The notes under the pieces are model-generated. The model did no database searches and had not been told where the DNA came from. It saw only the letters and a program-made list of their open reading frames with translations. Below, one piece after another: positions 24,209-31,538 of a DNA stretch of 64,000 bases. Positions within the stretch are counted from its first letter, which is position 1. Every line of letters begins with the position of its first letter. The position numbers and the translations under genes are program-made. This stretch comes from Candidatus Thiothrix anitrata (lineage in GTDB: Bacteria; Pseudomonadota; Gammaproteobacteria; Thiotrichales; Thiotrichaceae). The stretch covers positions 1,701,283 through 1,765,282 of the forward strand of contig NZ_CP072800.1 in NCBI RefSeq assembly GCF_017901155.1. Direction: 5' to 3'.

Positions 24209-25318
24209 ATGCGTTGTCGGGTAAAAGTGTGCGGAATCACTTCAGTCACGGATGCACTCATGGTCGGTGCTGCGGGTGCGGATGCGCTTGGTTTGGTGTT
24301 TTACCCCAAGAGCAAACGCAATCTGAGCATCACGCAAGCGGCGGAAATTTGTGCCGCCGTCCCTCCTTTTATTACCACCGTTGGCTTATTTTTAGATGCG
24401 TCAGCGGATTTCGTGCACGAAGTATTGGCAGCCGTGCCGTTGGATATTTTGCAGTTCCACGGTTCGGAAACGCCGGATTATTGCCGCCAATTTTCACGCC
24501 CGTATTTGAAAGCGGTGGGGATGAAGGGCTTGGCGGAATCGGGTGGTTTTGCGGAGTATGCGGCGCGTTTCCCCGATGCGCAAGGCTTTTTGGTGGATAG
24601 CCACGCACCGGGTGCGGCGGGTGGCACGGGTGAAACCTTTGATTGGACGCAAGTGCCGCAGGATTACCCCAAGCCGATTATTCTCGCAGGTGGTTTGACG
24701 GCGGAAAATGTCGCGGAAGCGATTCGCACCAGCCGCGTGTATGCGGTGGATGTGAGCAGCGGGGTGGAATCTGCACCCGGCGTGAAGGATGCGGCGAAGG
24801 TGCAGGCGTTTATGGCGGGGGTGCGGTTGGCAAACTATCTGGCGATTCACCCCGCGATTACCGAGGCGGAAGTGTTGCAAGCGCAGCAAACGTGGGCAGA
24901 GGGTTTGGTGGCGATTGGCAAATTGGCGGGTGATGCGGTAGCGGCGAAAGCAGCGGCGGAAACGCTGGTGCGGCGTTTATACAATTACGGCGAAGGTAAG
25001 GTGTTGTTTAAGCCGACTAAAGCCTCAGATGACCAGTTCCGCGAAACCTTTGAGCAGGCGATTTCGTATTTTGTGGGCGGCGATCACCACGAAGATCATG
25101 GGTTTGCGCTGCATCCCTGGGCGGCGGTGCGCTTTGAGAATAACAGTGTGTTTTTGGATGTGGATTCGGCGGGGGCGATGGGCAATTACTATTTTACCGA
25201 TGCGAAAACGGGGGCGGAAACCAAGGTGGAGTTTACGTTTGCGTATCGGCGGGCAGGGGATGGGCGGTTGGTGATTTTCTTGCACCATTCGTCGTTGCCG
25301 TATGAGGCGGGGCATTAA
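24209..25318 (+). CDS. trpF: Phosphoribosylanthranilate isomerase fused to a SnoaL-like domain
   Basis: Residues 1-205 are a complete TrpF barrel: C8 in VKVCGITSVTDAL, D130 in GFLVDSHAPG, and the phosphate loop ILAGGLTAENV and VDVSSGVESAPGVKD. TrpF converts PRA to CdRP in tryptophan synthesis. Residues about 215-369 are an extra domain with KVLFKPTKASDDQFRETFEQ, GFALHPWAAVRFEN and GAMGNYYFTD, resembling the SnoaL-like/CaMKII-association fold of small stand-alone proteins. TrpF is normally about 205 aa, so this is a fusion. trpB follows only after about 8 kb of accessory genes. Confidence 0.9.
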   Translation: MRCRVKVCGITSVTDALMVGAAGADALGLVFYPKSKRNLSITQAAEICAAVPPFITTVGLFLDASADFVHEVLAAVPLDILQFHGSETPDYCRQFSRPYLKAVGMKGLAESGGFAEYAARFPDAQGFLVDSHAPGAAGGTGETFDWTQVPQDYPKPIILAGGLTAENVAEAIRTSRVYAVDVSSGVESAPGVKDAAKVQAFMAGVRLANYLAIHPAITEAEVLQAQQTWAEGLVAIGKLAGDAVAAKAAAETLVRRLYNYGEGKVLFKPTKASDDQFRETFEQAISYFVGGDHHEDHGFALHPWAAVRFENNSVFLDVDSAGAMGNYYFTDAKTGAETKVEFTFAYRRAGDGRLVIFLHHSSLPYEAGH

Positions 25319-25332
25319 CTTTGCTAAACACT

Positions 25333-25357
25333 GTGCTACACTGAACCCGTGTTACAC
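25333..25357. promoter_or_regulatory. Tandem 9-bp sites upstream of an RHH-PIN module
   Basis: GTGCTACAC (25333-25341) and GTGTTACAC (25349-25357) are near-palindromic repeats spaced 16 bp apart, 20 bp before the antitoxin start. Tandem short operators are usual for ribbon-helix-helix antitoxins. Their role is inferred. Confidence 0.45.
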
Positions 25358-25377
25358 GACTTCACGAGTATCTTTTT

Positions 25378-25608
25378 ATGACCAATTTTACCATTACGCT
25401 TGATGATGAAGATCTCAAGCAGGCACGTATCGTAGCGGTTCAACAAGGCACCTCTTTGAATGCCATTATCCGCAATTTCATCAAGGAACTGATTAGCCGT
25501 AACCAGCGTTATCAGCAAACCACGGATCGTATTTTGAAAAAAGCTGAAGCATCGACTTTCAGTAGTGCAGGGCGCAAGTGGACGCGGGAAGAGCTTTATG
25601 AACGCTAA
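25378..25608 (+). CDS. Ribbon-helix-helix-type antitoxin
   Basis: This 76-aa protein begins TNFTITLDDEDLKQARIVAVQQGTSLNA, a ribbon-helix-helix pattern with a beta strand followed by two helices (IIRNFIKELIS). The C-terminal tail (SSAGRKWTREELYER) is a typical toxin-binding extension. It overlaps the PIN toxin gene by 11 bp. Confidence 0.82.
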   Translation: MTNFTITLDDEDLKQARIVAVQQGTSLNAIIRNFIKELISRNQRYQQTTDRILKKAEASTFSSAGRKWTREELYER

Positions 25609-26017
25609 GGCATTCTTCGATACGAATGTATTGGTGTATGCGTTCGATAAAAATGAGCCAGAAAAACAAGCGATTGCCAAACGTTTGATCGGTAAGTTTG
25701 GTGGTGATGGGCAATTGATAGTAAGTACCCAAGTGCTACAAGAGCTGTATGTCACACTGAGCAAAATGGGTAAGCAGGCACTTCCAGTGGAAGAGGTTGA
25801 AGAAATCGTTAATGATTTTGCGGAATATCCCTTGGTGCAAGTGGATAAGATGATTATCGCGTCTGCCATGAAACGGCATCAGAGCAAAGCCTTTTCCTTT
25901 TGGGATAGCCTAATTGTGGAAGCGGCGTTGCAGGCGAATTGCCAAATATTGTTTAGCGAAGACATGCAGGATGGGCGGGAGATTGGGCAGCTTGTGATTC
26001 AAAATCCGTTTAAATGA
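25598..26017 (+). CDS. PIN-domain toxin (VapC-like)
   Basis: The start is the ATG at 25598 inside the antitoxin gene. The 139-aa protein has PIN residues D in AFFDTNVLVYAFD, E in TQVLQELYVTL, D in FWDSLIVEAAL and the late NCQILFSEDMQDG. Family members are Mg2+-dependent RNases. With the upstream RHH protein it forms a complete module. Confidence 0.88.
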   Translation: MNAKAFFDTNVLVYAFDKNEPEKQAIAKRLIGKFGGDGQLIVSTQVLQELYVTLSKMGKQALPVEEVEEIVNDFAEYPLVQVDKMIIASAMKRHQSKAFSFWDSLIVEAALQANCQILFSEDMQDGREIGQLVIQNPFK

Positions 26018-26023
26018 TGTTTG

Positions 26024-26578
26024 CTAAACCAGTTCAAAATCCACGTCTTCGTAAACGGCTTGCATCTGGCAGTGGAAGTTAATGCTGGCAAATTCTACTT
26101 CGGCATTTTCACCTTCAAAATTGAACAGTTCCCAGCGGTTTTGTGGGGTGCGGCGGAATACGTCGACGCGGTAGGTGCGTGGGTCAATGAGTACGTATTC
26201 TTGCAAGCTGGTCAATTGGCGGTAAAAGGCAAACTTTTCGCCTCGGTCGTAGGCTTCGGTGCTGGATGACAGAATCTCGACGATTAACAGTGGGGACTGT
26301 TTGATGTAGTTGCGTTTGTGATCGGCGGAGTCGCAAGAAACCAGCAGGTCGGGGTAGTAGTAGGCATCATCCGTGCCGATGCGCACCTTCATGTCGTTGA
26401 TGTAGGGTTTGCAGCCAGAGCCGCGTAGGTGGGGTTTGATCAGGGTAATCAAGTTGGCGTTTACGGTCACATGCCCGTCGCTTGCGCCTGCCATTGCGTA
26501 GATTTCGCCTTGTACGTATTCGCTGCGGGTGGGCGCGTCGATTTCTGCGGCGAGGTAGTCTTCGGGGGTGATTTTCAT
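26024..26578 (-). CDS. Uma2 family restriction-like endonuclease (DUF820)
   Basis: This 184-aa protein has the Uma2 pattern EYLVQGEIYAMAG-like start (RSEYVQGEIYAMAGASDGH), YYYPDLLVSCD with the catalytic aspartate, and PLLIVEILSSSTEAYDRGEKFAFYRQL with the glutamate. Uma2 proteins carry a PD-(D/E)XK fold and are abundant in cyanobacteria and filamentous sulfur bacteria; their role is unknown. It is convergent with the PIN toxin upstream. Confidence 0.88.
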   Translation of the reverse strand: MKITPEDYLAAEIDAPTRSEYVQGEIYAMAGASDGHVTVNANLITLIKPHLRGSGCKPYINDMKVRIGTDDAYYYPDLLVSCDSADHKRNYIKQSPLLIVEILSSSTEAYDRGEKFAFYRQLTSLQEYVLIDPRTYRVDVFRRTPQNRWELFNFEGENAEVEFASINFHCQMQAVYEDVDFELV

Positions 26579-26713
26579 TTTGCGGCGAGTGCTGGCATGG
26601 GGATGCTCCGTCTTGTTTCTTTGGGGATAGTAGACCGTTTCAGGTGACTTGGCAAAATCGGCATTGTTGCCTTTCTACCTGTCACCTATACTTGCTGAAA
26701 AATTGGAGGGTTT

Positions 26714-27634
26714 GTGTTGGAAAATCCATTCACTGTGCGTGGCACAATCCAGAATCCCAGTGATTTCATCGGGCGCAAAGCTGAGTTGCTGCACATTGTG
26801 ACGCGCCTCAAGACCATGCAGAGTTGTTCGGTGGTGGGTGAACGGCGTATTGGCAAGTCATCCCTGCTATACCATTTGTTCCAGACTGGCAATGAACGCC
26901 TGAATGACAGCCGTTACCGCTTTGTGTATATCGAACTGACCGATGCCAGTGCGCAAACGGTGGTCGATTTTCTGCAAACCGTGTTGCAAGCCTTGGATTT
27001 GCCGACTGATGTCATCAAGGACGACAACACGCTCATCCAAAATTTAATCGCTTTTGATAAGGTCATTAAAACGCTGGTAGCGGAAGGTGTGAAAGTCGTT
27101 CTGTGTCTGGATGAGTTTGAGGGCTTGTTTGATAATCCATCAGAGTTTTCAGACCAGTTTTTCAATCAATTCCGTACCATGTGCAATCATCAGCGTTTGG
27201 CTGTGGTGACGGCATCGCGTCAACCTTTGGAAGTCTATTCACTCGAAAAAAAGCTCACTTCACCGTTTTTCAATATTTTCTCCATTGCTGAGTTGGGAGA
27301 TTTTACGCCGCCAGACGTTGAGCAGTTTATTGCGCACTACCAAGCCATTGCACAATTTACGCCCCAAGAGTTGGATTTCATTAATCGGTATGTGGAGCCG
27401 CACCCGCTCAAAGTGCAAATCTTCTGCGATATGCTGTTGCAATGGCGTGACAATGGGTTTGCATGGACAAATGATGAAATGCTCGATAAAACCACAAAAG
27501 TGTACAAGCAGTTTCTGGGTGGTGAACATGATTGGCGGAAATTGAGCAGAACCAAAAGCTTCTTTTCGGTCGAGGGTATTGGTGAGAAGTTAGCACTGAT
27601 CAAAGCTGCCCGCGATTTGGTTACAGGACAATAA
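26714..27634 (+). CDS. STAND/AAA_16-like ATPase, first gene of a pair
   Basis: Start is GTG 26714 or TTG 26717; GGAGGG lies just upstream and the TTG has the better spacing. The 306-aa protein has PSDFIGRKAELLHIVTRL, Walker A GERRIGKSSLL, Walker B VVLCLDEFEGLF and sensor VVTASRQPLEVY, then a helical lid. No membrane segment or effector domain is seen. Its C-terminus lacks the winged helix of the larger partner. The next gene starts 2 bp after its stop and contains a related ATPase domain, so the two products may form mixed rings or act together. Confidence 0.82.
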   Translation: MLENPFTVRGTIQNPSDFIGRKAELLHIVTRLKTMQSCSVVGERRIGKSSLLYHLFQTGNERLNDSRYRFVYIELTDASAQTVVDFLQTVLQALDLPTDVIKDDNTLIQNLIAFDKVIKTLVAEGVKVVLCLDEFEGLFDNPSEFSDQFFNQFRTMCNHQRLAVVTASRQPLEVYSLEKKLTSPFFNIFSIAELGDFTPPDVEQFIAHYQAIAQFTPQELDFINRYVEPHPLKVQIFCDMLLQWRDNGFAWTNDEMLDKTTKVYKQFLGGEHDWRKLSRTKSFFSVEGIGEKLALIKAARDLVTGQ

Positions 27635-27636
27635 CC

Positions 27637-29922
27637 ATGCTGAATTTCTTCCGCGAGGGGTTGCATTACATCTACCTGACCTTTTTCCAAACTCTGACAC
27701 TAAGGGTGGAAACAGCCAACTTATCCAAAAAGGAAGCGACCATTATCTTCCTGAGAACTCATGTGGTGGTTTGTTTTCTGGGTGTAGGGCTGCTGGCAAT
27801 TGGCGATGGGGTTAGTGAGGCTATTGGATATTCATTTGACTGGCACTATGAAAGATATGTCTTAGGGCTGTTCTTAGGGCTGTTCTTAGGGCTGGTCGGG
27901 GGGCTGGTCGGGGGGCTGGTCGGAGGGCTGGTCGGAGGGCTGGTCTTAGGGCTGCTCGGAGGGCTGGTCGGAGGGCTGTTCTTATGGCTGTTCTTATGGC
28001 TGCTCGGAGGGCTGGTCGGAGGGCTGGTCGGAGGGCTGGTCGGAGGGCTGGGCGTGGAGCTGATCTATGGGCTGTTCTTAGGGTTGTTCGGAGGGCTGGC
28101 CGGGGGGCTGGTCGGAGGGCTGGTCGGAGGGCTGGTCTATGGGCTGGTCGGAGGGCTGGTCGGAGGGCTGGTCGGAGGGCTGTTCTTGGGGCTGGTTGAA
28201 GAATTGACGGCTGCTATTTATTACCTGTTGGCGTTCATTCCTGCATATTTTATTATGTATTTTCGTCCATTTTATGTGTTACCGCACTTTTTGCAATATT
28301 GGCGCAGTAGCTACGCACGCAATCCCTTTGTCTCATTCCAGCATTCTCCTGTTTATTGGGATCAAATGATTCGGATGCCTTTGCCATTTTTGCAAGACTG
28401 GTTGGTTAGTCTGAGCAAATGTGATCGTAATAAAGGATTTGAAGAAATATTTTTTGTTGTCCGCGAACGACCATTCCAGCGTGAGGCTGCATTCAATGCC
28501 TTGGTTATTGTTGCAGGCATGGATTTGCAGCACACTCAATCAGTTAATAACCTAAAAACAGCAGAGGAAACACTCATAGGTTTTCCCTCAGATGATGAGA
28601 AATTGCCTAAAGGTTTGCAGGATGCTCAGCGGTATATCAATACTATTTCAGAGTTAGCGCAAGACTACCAAAACCGTCAAACCCGTCTAGGGCAATTGAA
28701 TGTATTATCAGAATTGCAAACGAAAATGACCGCGTTTCATTCTGCAATGAAATTGACGGCTGCTCCGGTCGGTACAACCTTCGAGCCATTAGCTGCCAAG
28801 TGGTTGAAAATGATTGAAGATGAGCAAGAAAAGCTGCGTCAACAATCAACGCATAATGAATTACCTAATCCTTATATCGCTGGCAATCCATTGGAAGTGC
28901 GTGACCAGCAATTGTTTGTTGGGCGCAGTGATATTCTGTTGGCGATCGAGCAATTCATTCTTAACACTGATCAACGCCCATCGTTACTGCTATACGGTCG
29001 TCGCCGTACAGGTAAATCTTCGACCTTGCTAAATTTGCCGCGCAGCCGTTTCGAGCCGGTTTACATCGACTGTCAGGATGCTAAATGGCATGAAAGCGAC
29101 CAAGCCTTTTGCTACAACCTCGCTCATGATCTTTTCAATGTGCTGTATCAAAGTGATTCAGTACGCGGGTTGCGTCAACCGCAAATCGAACAGTTTGATA
29201 AAAACGCCTTCACCCAACTTGACCAGTTTTTAACGCAAGCACAGAAAATTGCTGAACAGCGCGGTAAGCGCATTCTGCTGGCTTTCGACGAATACGAAGA
29301 ACTGGAAAACTCCATCATCAACGGCGATATTTCCGAAAAGGTGCTGGGTAAGCTGCGTAACCTGATCCAGCACAGCAAATCCATTGTTGTACTGGTGTCT
29401 GGTAGCCACCGTTTTGAAGAGCTAACCCGTCTGAACTGGGCGAATTACCTGATCAATACCCGCACCCTCGAACTCAGCTATTTGGATGCCGAATCCGCCC
29501 GCGAACTCCTGACCAAACCCGTGCCAGAACTGCACTACGAAGCAGGCGTGGTGGATGACATCATCCGCATCACCCATTGCCAGCCTTATCTGTTGCAAGC
29601 GGTAGCCTCCGAACTCGTCAACTACCTCAACAGCAAACAACAAACCACCGCCACCCCGGACGACCTCAACACCGCACTGGAAAAAACGCTAGTGTCAGCT
29701 TCCGCCTACTTCTCGGATACATGGCGCAAGGATAATTCTGAAACAGAACAGCAAGTGATGCGGGCATTAGCGACGGGCAAAACGGAAACAGTGTTGGCAG
29801 ATGCTGCTTTCCTACCCGCTATCCAAAGCCTCATCCGCAAGGAAATTGTGGAGGGTGCGGAGGGTAGTTACCGCTTGGCAGTGGAACTGTTTGCCCGTTG
29901 GATTGTGAGGAATCAGGTTTGA
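27637..29922 (+). CDS. Membrane STAND ATPase with GLVG-repeat domain
   Basis: This 761-aa protein has four parts: an N-terminal hydrophobic stretch (residues 48-65); a 110-residue glycine-leucine-valine repeat region (about 75-186) that would form packed membrane helices, followed by LLAFIPAYFIMYF; a soluble linker with coiled-coil character (about 230-410); and a C-terminal AAA/STAND ATPase (LFVGRSDILLAIEQF, Walker A GRRRTGKSSTLL, Walker B RILLAFDEYEEL, sensor VVLVSGSHRF) ending in a probable winged helix. Membrane-tethered STAND ATPases often sense or respond to threats, but no such role is shown here. The repeat number is probably variable. Confidence 0.8.
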   Translation: MLNFFREGLHYIYLTFFQTLTLRVETANLSKKEATIIFLRTHVVVCFLGVGLLAIGDGVSEAIGYSFDWHYERYVLGLFLGLFLGLVGGLVGGLVGGLVGGLVLGLLGGLVGGLFLWLFLWLLGGLVGGLVGGLVGGLGVELIYGLFLGLFGGLAGGLVGGLVGGLVYGLVGGLVGGLVGGLFLGLVEELTAAIYYLLAFIPAYFIMYFRPFYVLPHFLQYWRSSYARNPFVSFQHSPVYWDQMIRMPLPFLQDWLVSLSKCDRNKGFEEIFFVVRERPFQREAAFNALVIVAGMDLQHTQSVNNLKTAEETLIGFPSDDEKLPKGLQDAQRYINTISELAQDYQNRQTRLGQLNVLSELQTKMTAFHSAMKLTAAPVGTTFEPLAAKWLKMIEDEQEKLRQQSTHNELPNPYIAGNPLEVRDQQLFVGRSDILLAIEQFILNTDQRPSLLLYGRRRTGKSSTLLNLPRSRFEPVYIDCQDAKWHESDQAFCYNLAHDLFNVLYQSDSVRGLRQPQIEQFDKNAFTQLDQFLTQAQKIAEQRGKRILLAFDEYEELENSIINGDISEKVLGKLRNLIQHSKSIVVLVSGSHRFEELTRLNWANYLINTRTLELSYLDAESARELLTKPVPELHYEAGVVDDIIRITHCQPYLLQAVASELVNYLNSKQQTTATPDDLNTALEKTLVSASAYFSDTWRKDNSETEQQVMRALATGKTETVLADAAFLPAIQSLIRKEIVEGAEGSYRLAVELFARWIVRNQV
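27862..28194 (+). repeat. 12-bp minisatellite encoding GLVG units
   Basis: Units of the type GGGCTGGTCGGA are repeated in frame, interspersed with variants giving GLFL, WLFL and VYGL. The region is about 330 bp and lies wholly inside the ATPase gene. It lacks the repeat-spacer pattern of CRISPR. Confidence 0.95.
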
Positions 29923-29949
29923 TAACCTGAACTGTTCAAATATCATCAG

Positions 29950-29986
29950 TTGACAGTCATTTAGATTGTTGGCTATATTGCCAACA
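29950..29986 (+). promoter_or_regulatory. Promoter with operator-like dyad, possibly giving a leaderless mRNA
   Basis: A TTGACA -35 box (29950-29955) and TATATT -10 box (29974-29979) are 18 bp apart. Arms TGTTGGC and GCCAACA (29967-29986) flank the -10 box as a perfect inverted repeat that ends on the A of the ATG start codon. The expected transcription start therefore coincides with the start codon, and no ribosome-binding site is visible. Confidence 0.7.
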
Positions 29987-30273
29987 TGAAAGCCGAGTTA
30001 ATTACCCGTTTCCGCGACATATCGCCCACCGGCGATGGTATTGAGTTAGTGGTTTGGCGTGTGCCAGAACCTGTACCTCCGACTACGCACGGCTACAAAT
30101 ACCGTCTGGTTTATATCGTCGGCGGCAAGCGTGTAGTGGGTTTCGATAATGAACGCGGCAAAGGCGATCATTTCCATCTAAATGATGCTGAATATCCCTA
30201 CACATTTACTGGCATTGACCCCTTGATCGAAGATTTTCTGGCAGAGGTAGAAAAATGGAAAAGCGCAAACTGA
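29986..30273 (+). CDS. DUF6516 family protein (putative toxin)
   Basis: This 95-aa protein contains DGIELVVWRVPEPVP, HGYKYRLVYIVGGKRVVGFDNERGKGDH and PLIEDFLAEVEKW. The YRLVY...VGFDNExGKGDH core defines DUF6516 proteins, which are regularly encoded before HVO_A0114-type DNA-binding proteins and are thought to be toxins. It overlaps the next gene by 19 bp. Biochemistry is not known to me. Confidence 0.8.
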   Translation: MKAELITRFRDISPTGDGIELVVWRVPEPVPPTTHGYKYRLVYIVGGKRVVGFDNERGKGDHFHLNDAEYPYTFTGIDPLIEDFLAEVEKWKSAN

Positions 30274-30620
30274 CCATCACATTACAAGCCGATTGGAAAG
30301 CTGCCTTACGCGCCGCCGGAAAACTCGCGCAACACACAAGCTATCAGGGCGAAACCCTCAATTTCCAAACCCCTGCGGCATTTTTTTCGCGCCTGACTGA
30401 ACGCCGTTGGGACATCGTAAATGCCTTGCAACAAGCAGGCTCAATGGGTGTACGTGAACTTGCTCGCTACGTGGGGCGCGATGTGAAACGGGTACACGAA
30501 GACGCACAAGCTTTGGTAGAACTGGGTTTGCTGGAACGTACCGATAAAGGCGCGTTGCACTGCCCCTTTGCTGATATTCATGTTGATATGCACATCACGC
30601 CTGTGAAACAAGCCGCGTGA
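30255..30620 (+). CDS. HVO_A0114-type winged-helix DNA-binding protein (putative antitoxin)
   Basis: This 121-aa protein has a basic N-terminus and a winged helix at residues 50-105: RRWDIVNALQQAGSMGVREL, ARYVGRDVKRVHEDAQALVE and LGLLERTDKG. The pattern matches the HVO_A0114 family, found with DUF6516 proteins. It probably autoregulates through the inverted repeat at the upstream promoter. Confidence 0.8.
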   Translation: MEKRKLTITLQADWKAALRAAGKLAQHTSYQGETLNFQTPAAFFSRLTERRWDIVNALQQAGSMGVRELARYVGRDVKRVHEDAQALVELGLLERTDKGALHCPFADIHVDMHITPVKQAA

Positions 30621-30624
30621 TTCC

Positions 30625-31044
30625 CTAATCCGCCAACCCATCAAACGGATCAACAATCCGTAGCAAACCTTCAATGATTTGCCCATGCTGCATGTCTTCG
30701 GAATACAAAACCGTGCAGCCCTGTTCCAATGCGCTTGCCAGCATCAGGCTATCAAAATAGCTATAACGGTAACGTTCCCCCAGCAACAAGGCTTGCTCAA
30801 TCGTTTGGGTCGTTACGGTGGTGACTTGGAAATTGCTTTGCAATTCGTGGATGACATTCAAAATATCCGTGTAAGCCTGCTTTTGTTTGCGGCGCAAGAC
30901 ATTGCTGACCTCGTTCAATACTTGCGTACTGATCCAAGCGTCTGGCTCTTGAGCGCATTGCAAAGCAAGTTCTGCCTTTTCTGATTCATCTTCCGAATAC
31001 ACGTAAATCAGCACATTGGAATCGAGGAAAACCTTAGCGGGCAT
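30625..31044 (-). CDS. PIN-domain toxin (VapC-like)
   Basis: Of three in-frame starts (31062 TTG, 31050 ATG, 31044 ATG) the last has the best spacing to GAGG and gives MPAKVFLDSNVLIYVYSEDE. The 139-aa product has the PIN signature residues D in FLDSNVLIY, E in TQVLNEVSNVL, D in YFDSLMLASAL and the late TVLYSEDMQHG. The antitoxin gene lies upstream on the same strand with an 11-bp overlap. It is convergent with the HVO_A0114 gene. Confidence 0.85.
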   Translation of the reverse strand: MPAKVFLDSNVLIYVYSEDESEKAELALQCAQEPDAWISTQVLNEVSNVLRRKQKQAYTDILNVIHELQSNFQVTTVTTQTIEQALLLGERYRYSYFDSLMLASALEQGCTVLYSEDMQHGQIIEGLLRIVDPFDGLAD

Positions 31045-31315
31045 TGGCATCCTCGCGGTCAAAGCGGTAGCCGCGTGTTTTTAAGCGCAGTGCATTGAAT
31101 TGTTTTTGCACAGGGCGGTTGGCATCCAGTTGTTGTAACCTATTTTCCCGCATCAATTTTTGCAGGTAATCAAACGTCAAACCGGGGTGCAATTCTGCAA
31201 GTCTGCCGATTTTCGCCCAATAATCCACTTGTCCGCCCAAAGTACGCTGAAACACTTGTGCCTGTTGCCGTGCGGATGTAACCGTTTCATCGGAAAGTTT
31301 TACGCTGACTGCCAT
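31034..31315 (-). CDS. ParD-like antitoxin
   Basis: The ATG at 31315 starts MAVSVKLSDETVTSARQQAQVFQ, a ribbon-helix-helix domain of the TA_anti_ParD type, followed by RTLGGQVDYWAKIGRLAE and a basic tail. Product is 93 aa. A good promoter and a palindrome lie immediately upstream. It precedes a PIN toxin rather than a ParE toxin; such mixed pairings are known. Confidence 0.82.
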   Translation of the reverse strand: MAVSVKLSDETVTSARQQAQVFQRTLGGQVDYWAKIGRLAELHPGLTFDYLQKLMRENRLQQLDANRPVQKQFNALRLKTRGYRFDREDANAR

Positions 31316-31322
31316 ATCGTCA

Positions 31323-31373
31323 CCATTAGTTACCAATGGTTTCTATATTACGTCTTTTTCGCCAGATTGTAAA
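31323..31373 (-). promoter_or_regulatory. Promoter and operator of the ParD-PIN module
   Basis: On the minus strand TTTACA (31368-31373) and TAATAT (31345-31350) are 17 bp apart, a strong sigma-70 match. An imperfect palindrome with arms CCATT/AATGG (31323-31339) lies between the -10 box and the antitoxin start. Confidence 0.7.
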
Positions 31374-31538
31374 AATCCCAGTTCTAGCTACATCGCCGAA
31401 TGTGCCGCGCAAATCGCCGGGTTCGCCACGGTAAGTAGCGGTGAAATTACCGCCGAACAACTGACGAATGTCGTGCGCAAACGCCTTCCCGATTACCTCC
31501 TGCCTATAGCAAATAAAACAAGCCGCTTATTTGTGTAA
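31365..31538 (+). other. Unassigned open frame without a start, possible gene remnant
   Basis: One plus-strand frame is open for about 57 codons before a stop at 31536-31538 and reads like real protein (YIAECAAQIAGFATVSSGEI, then TAEQLTNVVRKRLPDYLLP). There is no start codon or upstream domain, and its 5' end overlaps the ParD promoter. I do not recognise the family. It may be the 3' end of a lost gene. Confidence 0.25.

Noticed and set aside
25336-25869. A 177-codon open frame on the minus strand
   Set aside because: It lies wholly opposite the antitoxin and PIN toxin genes, which have family motifs.
27862-28194. Possible CRISPR array
   Set aside because: The repeats are 12 bp, contiguous, without unique spacers, and keep an open coding frame.
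27984-28199. Arg/Ala/Gly-rich frame over the minisatellite
   Set aside because: It is a second frame of the same 12-bp repeat and contains only repeat-derived residues.
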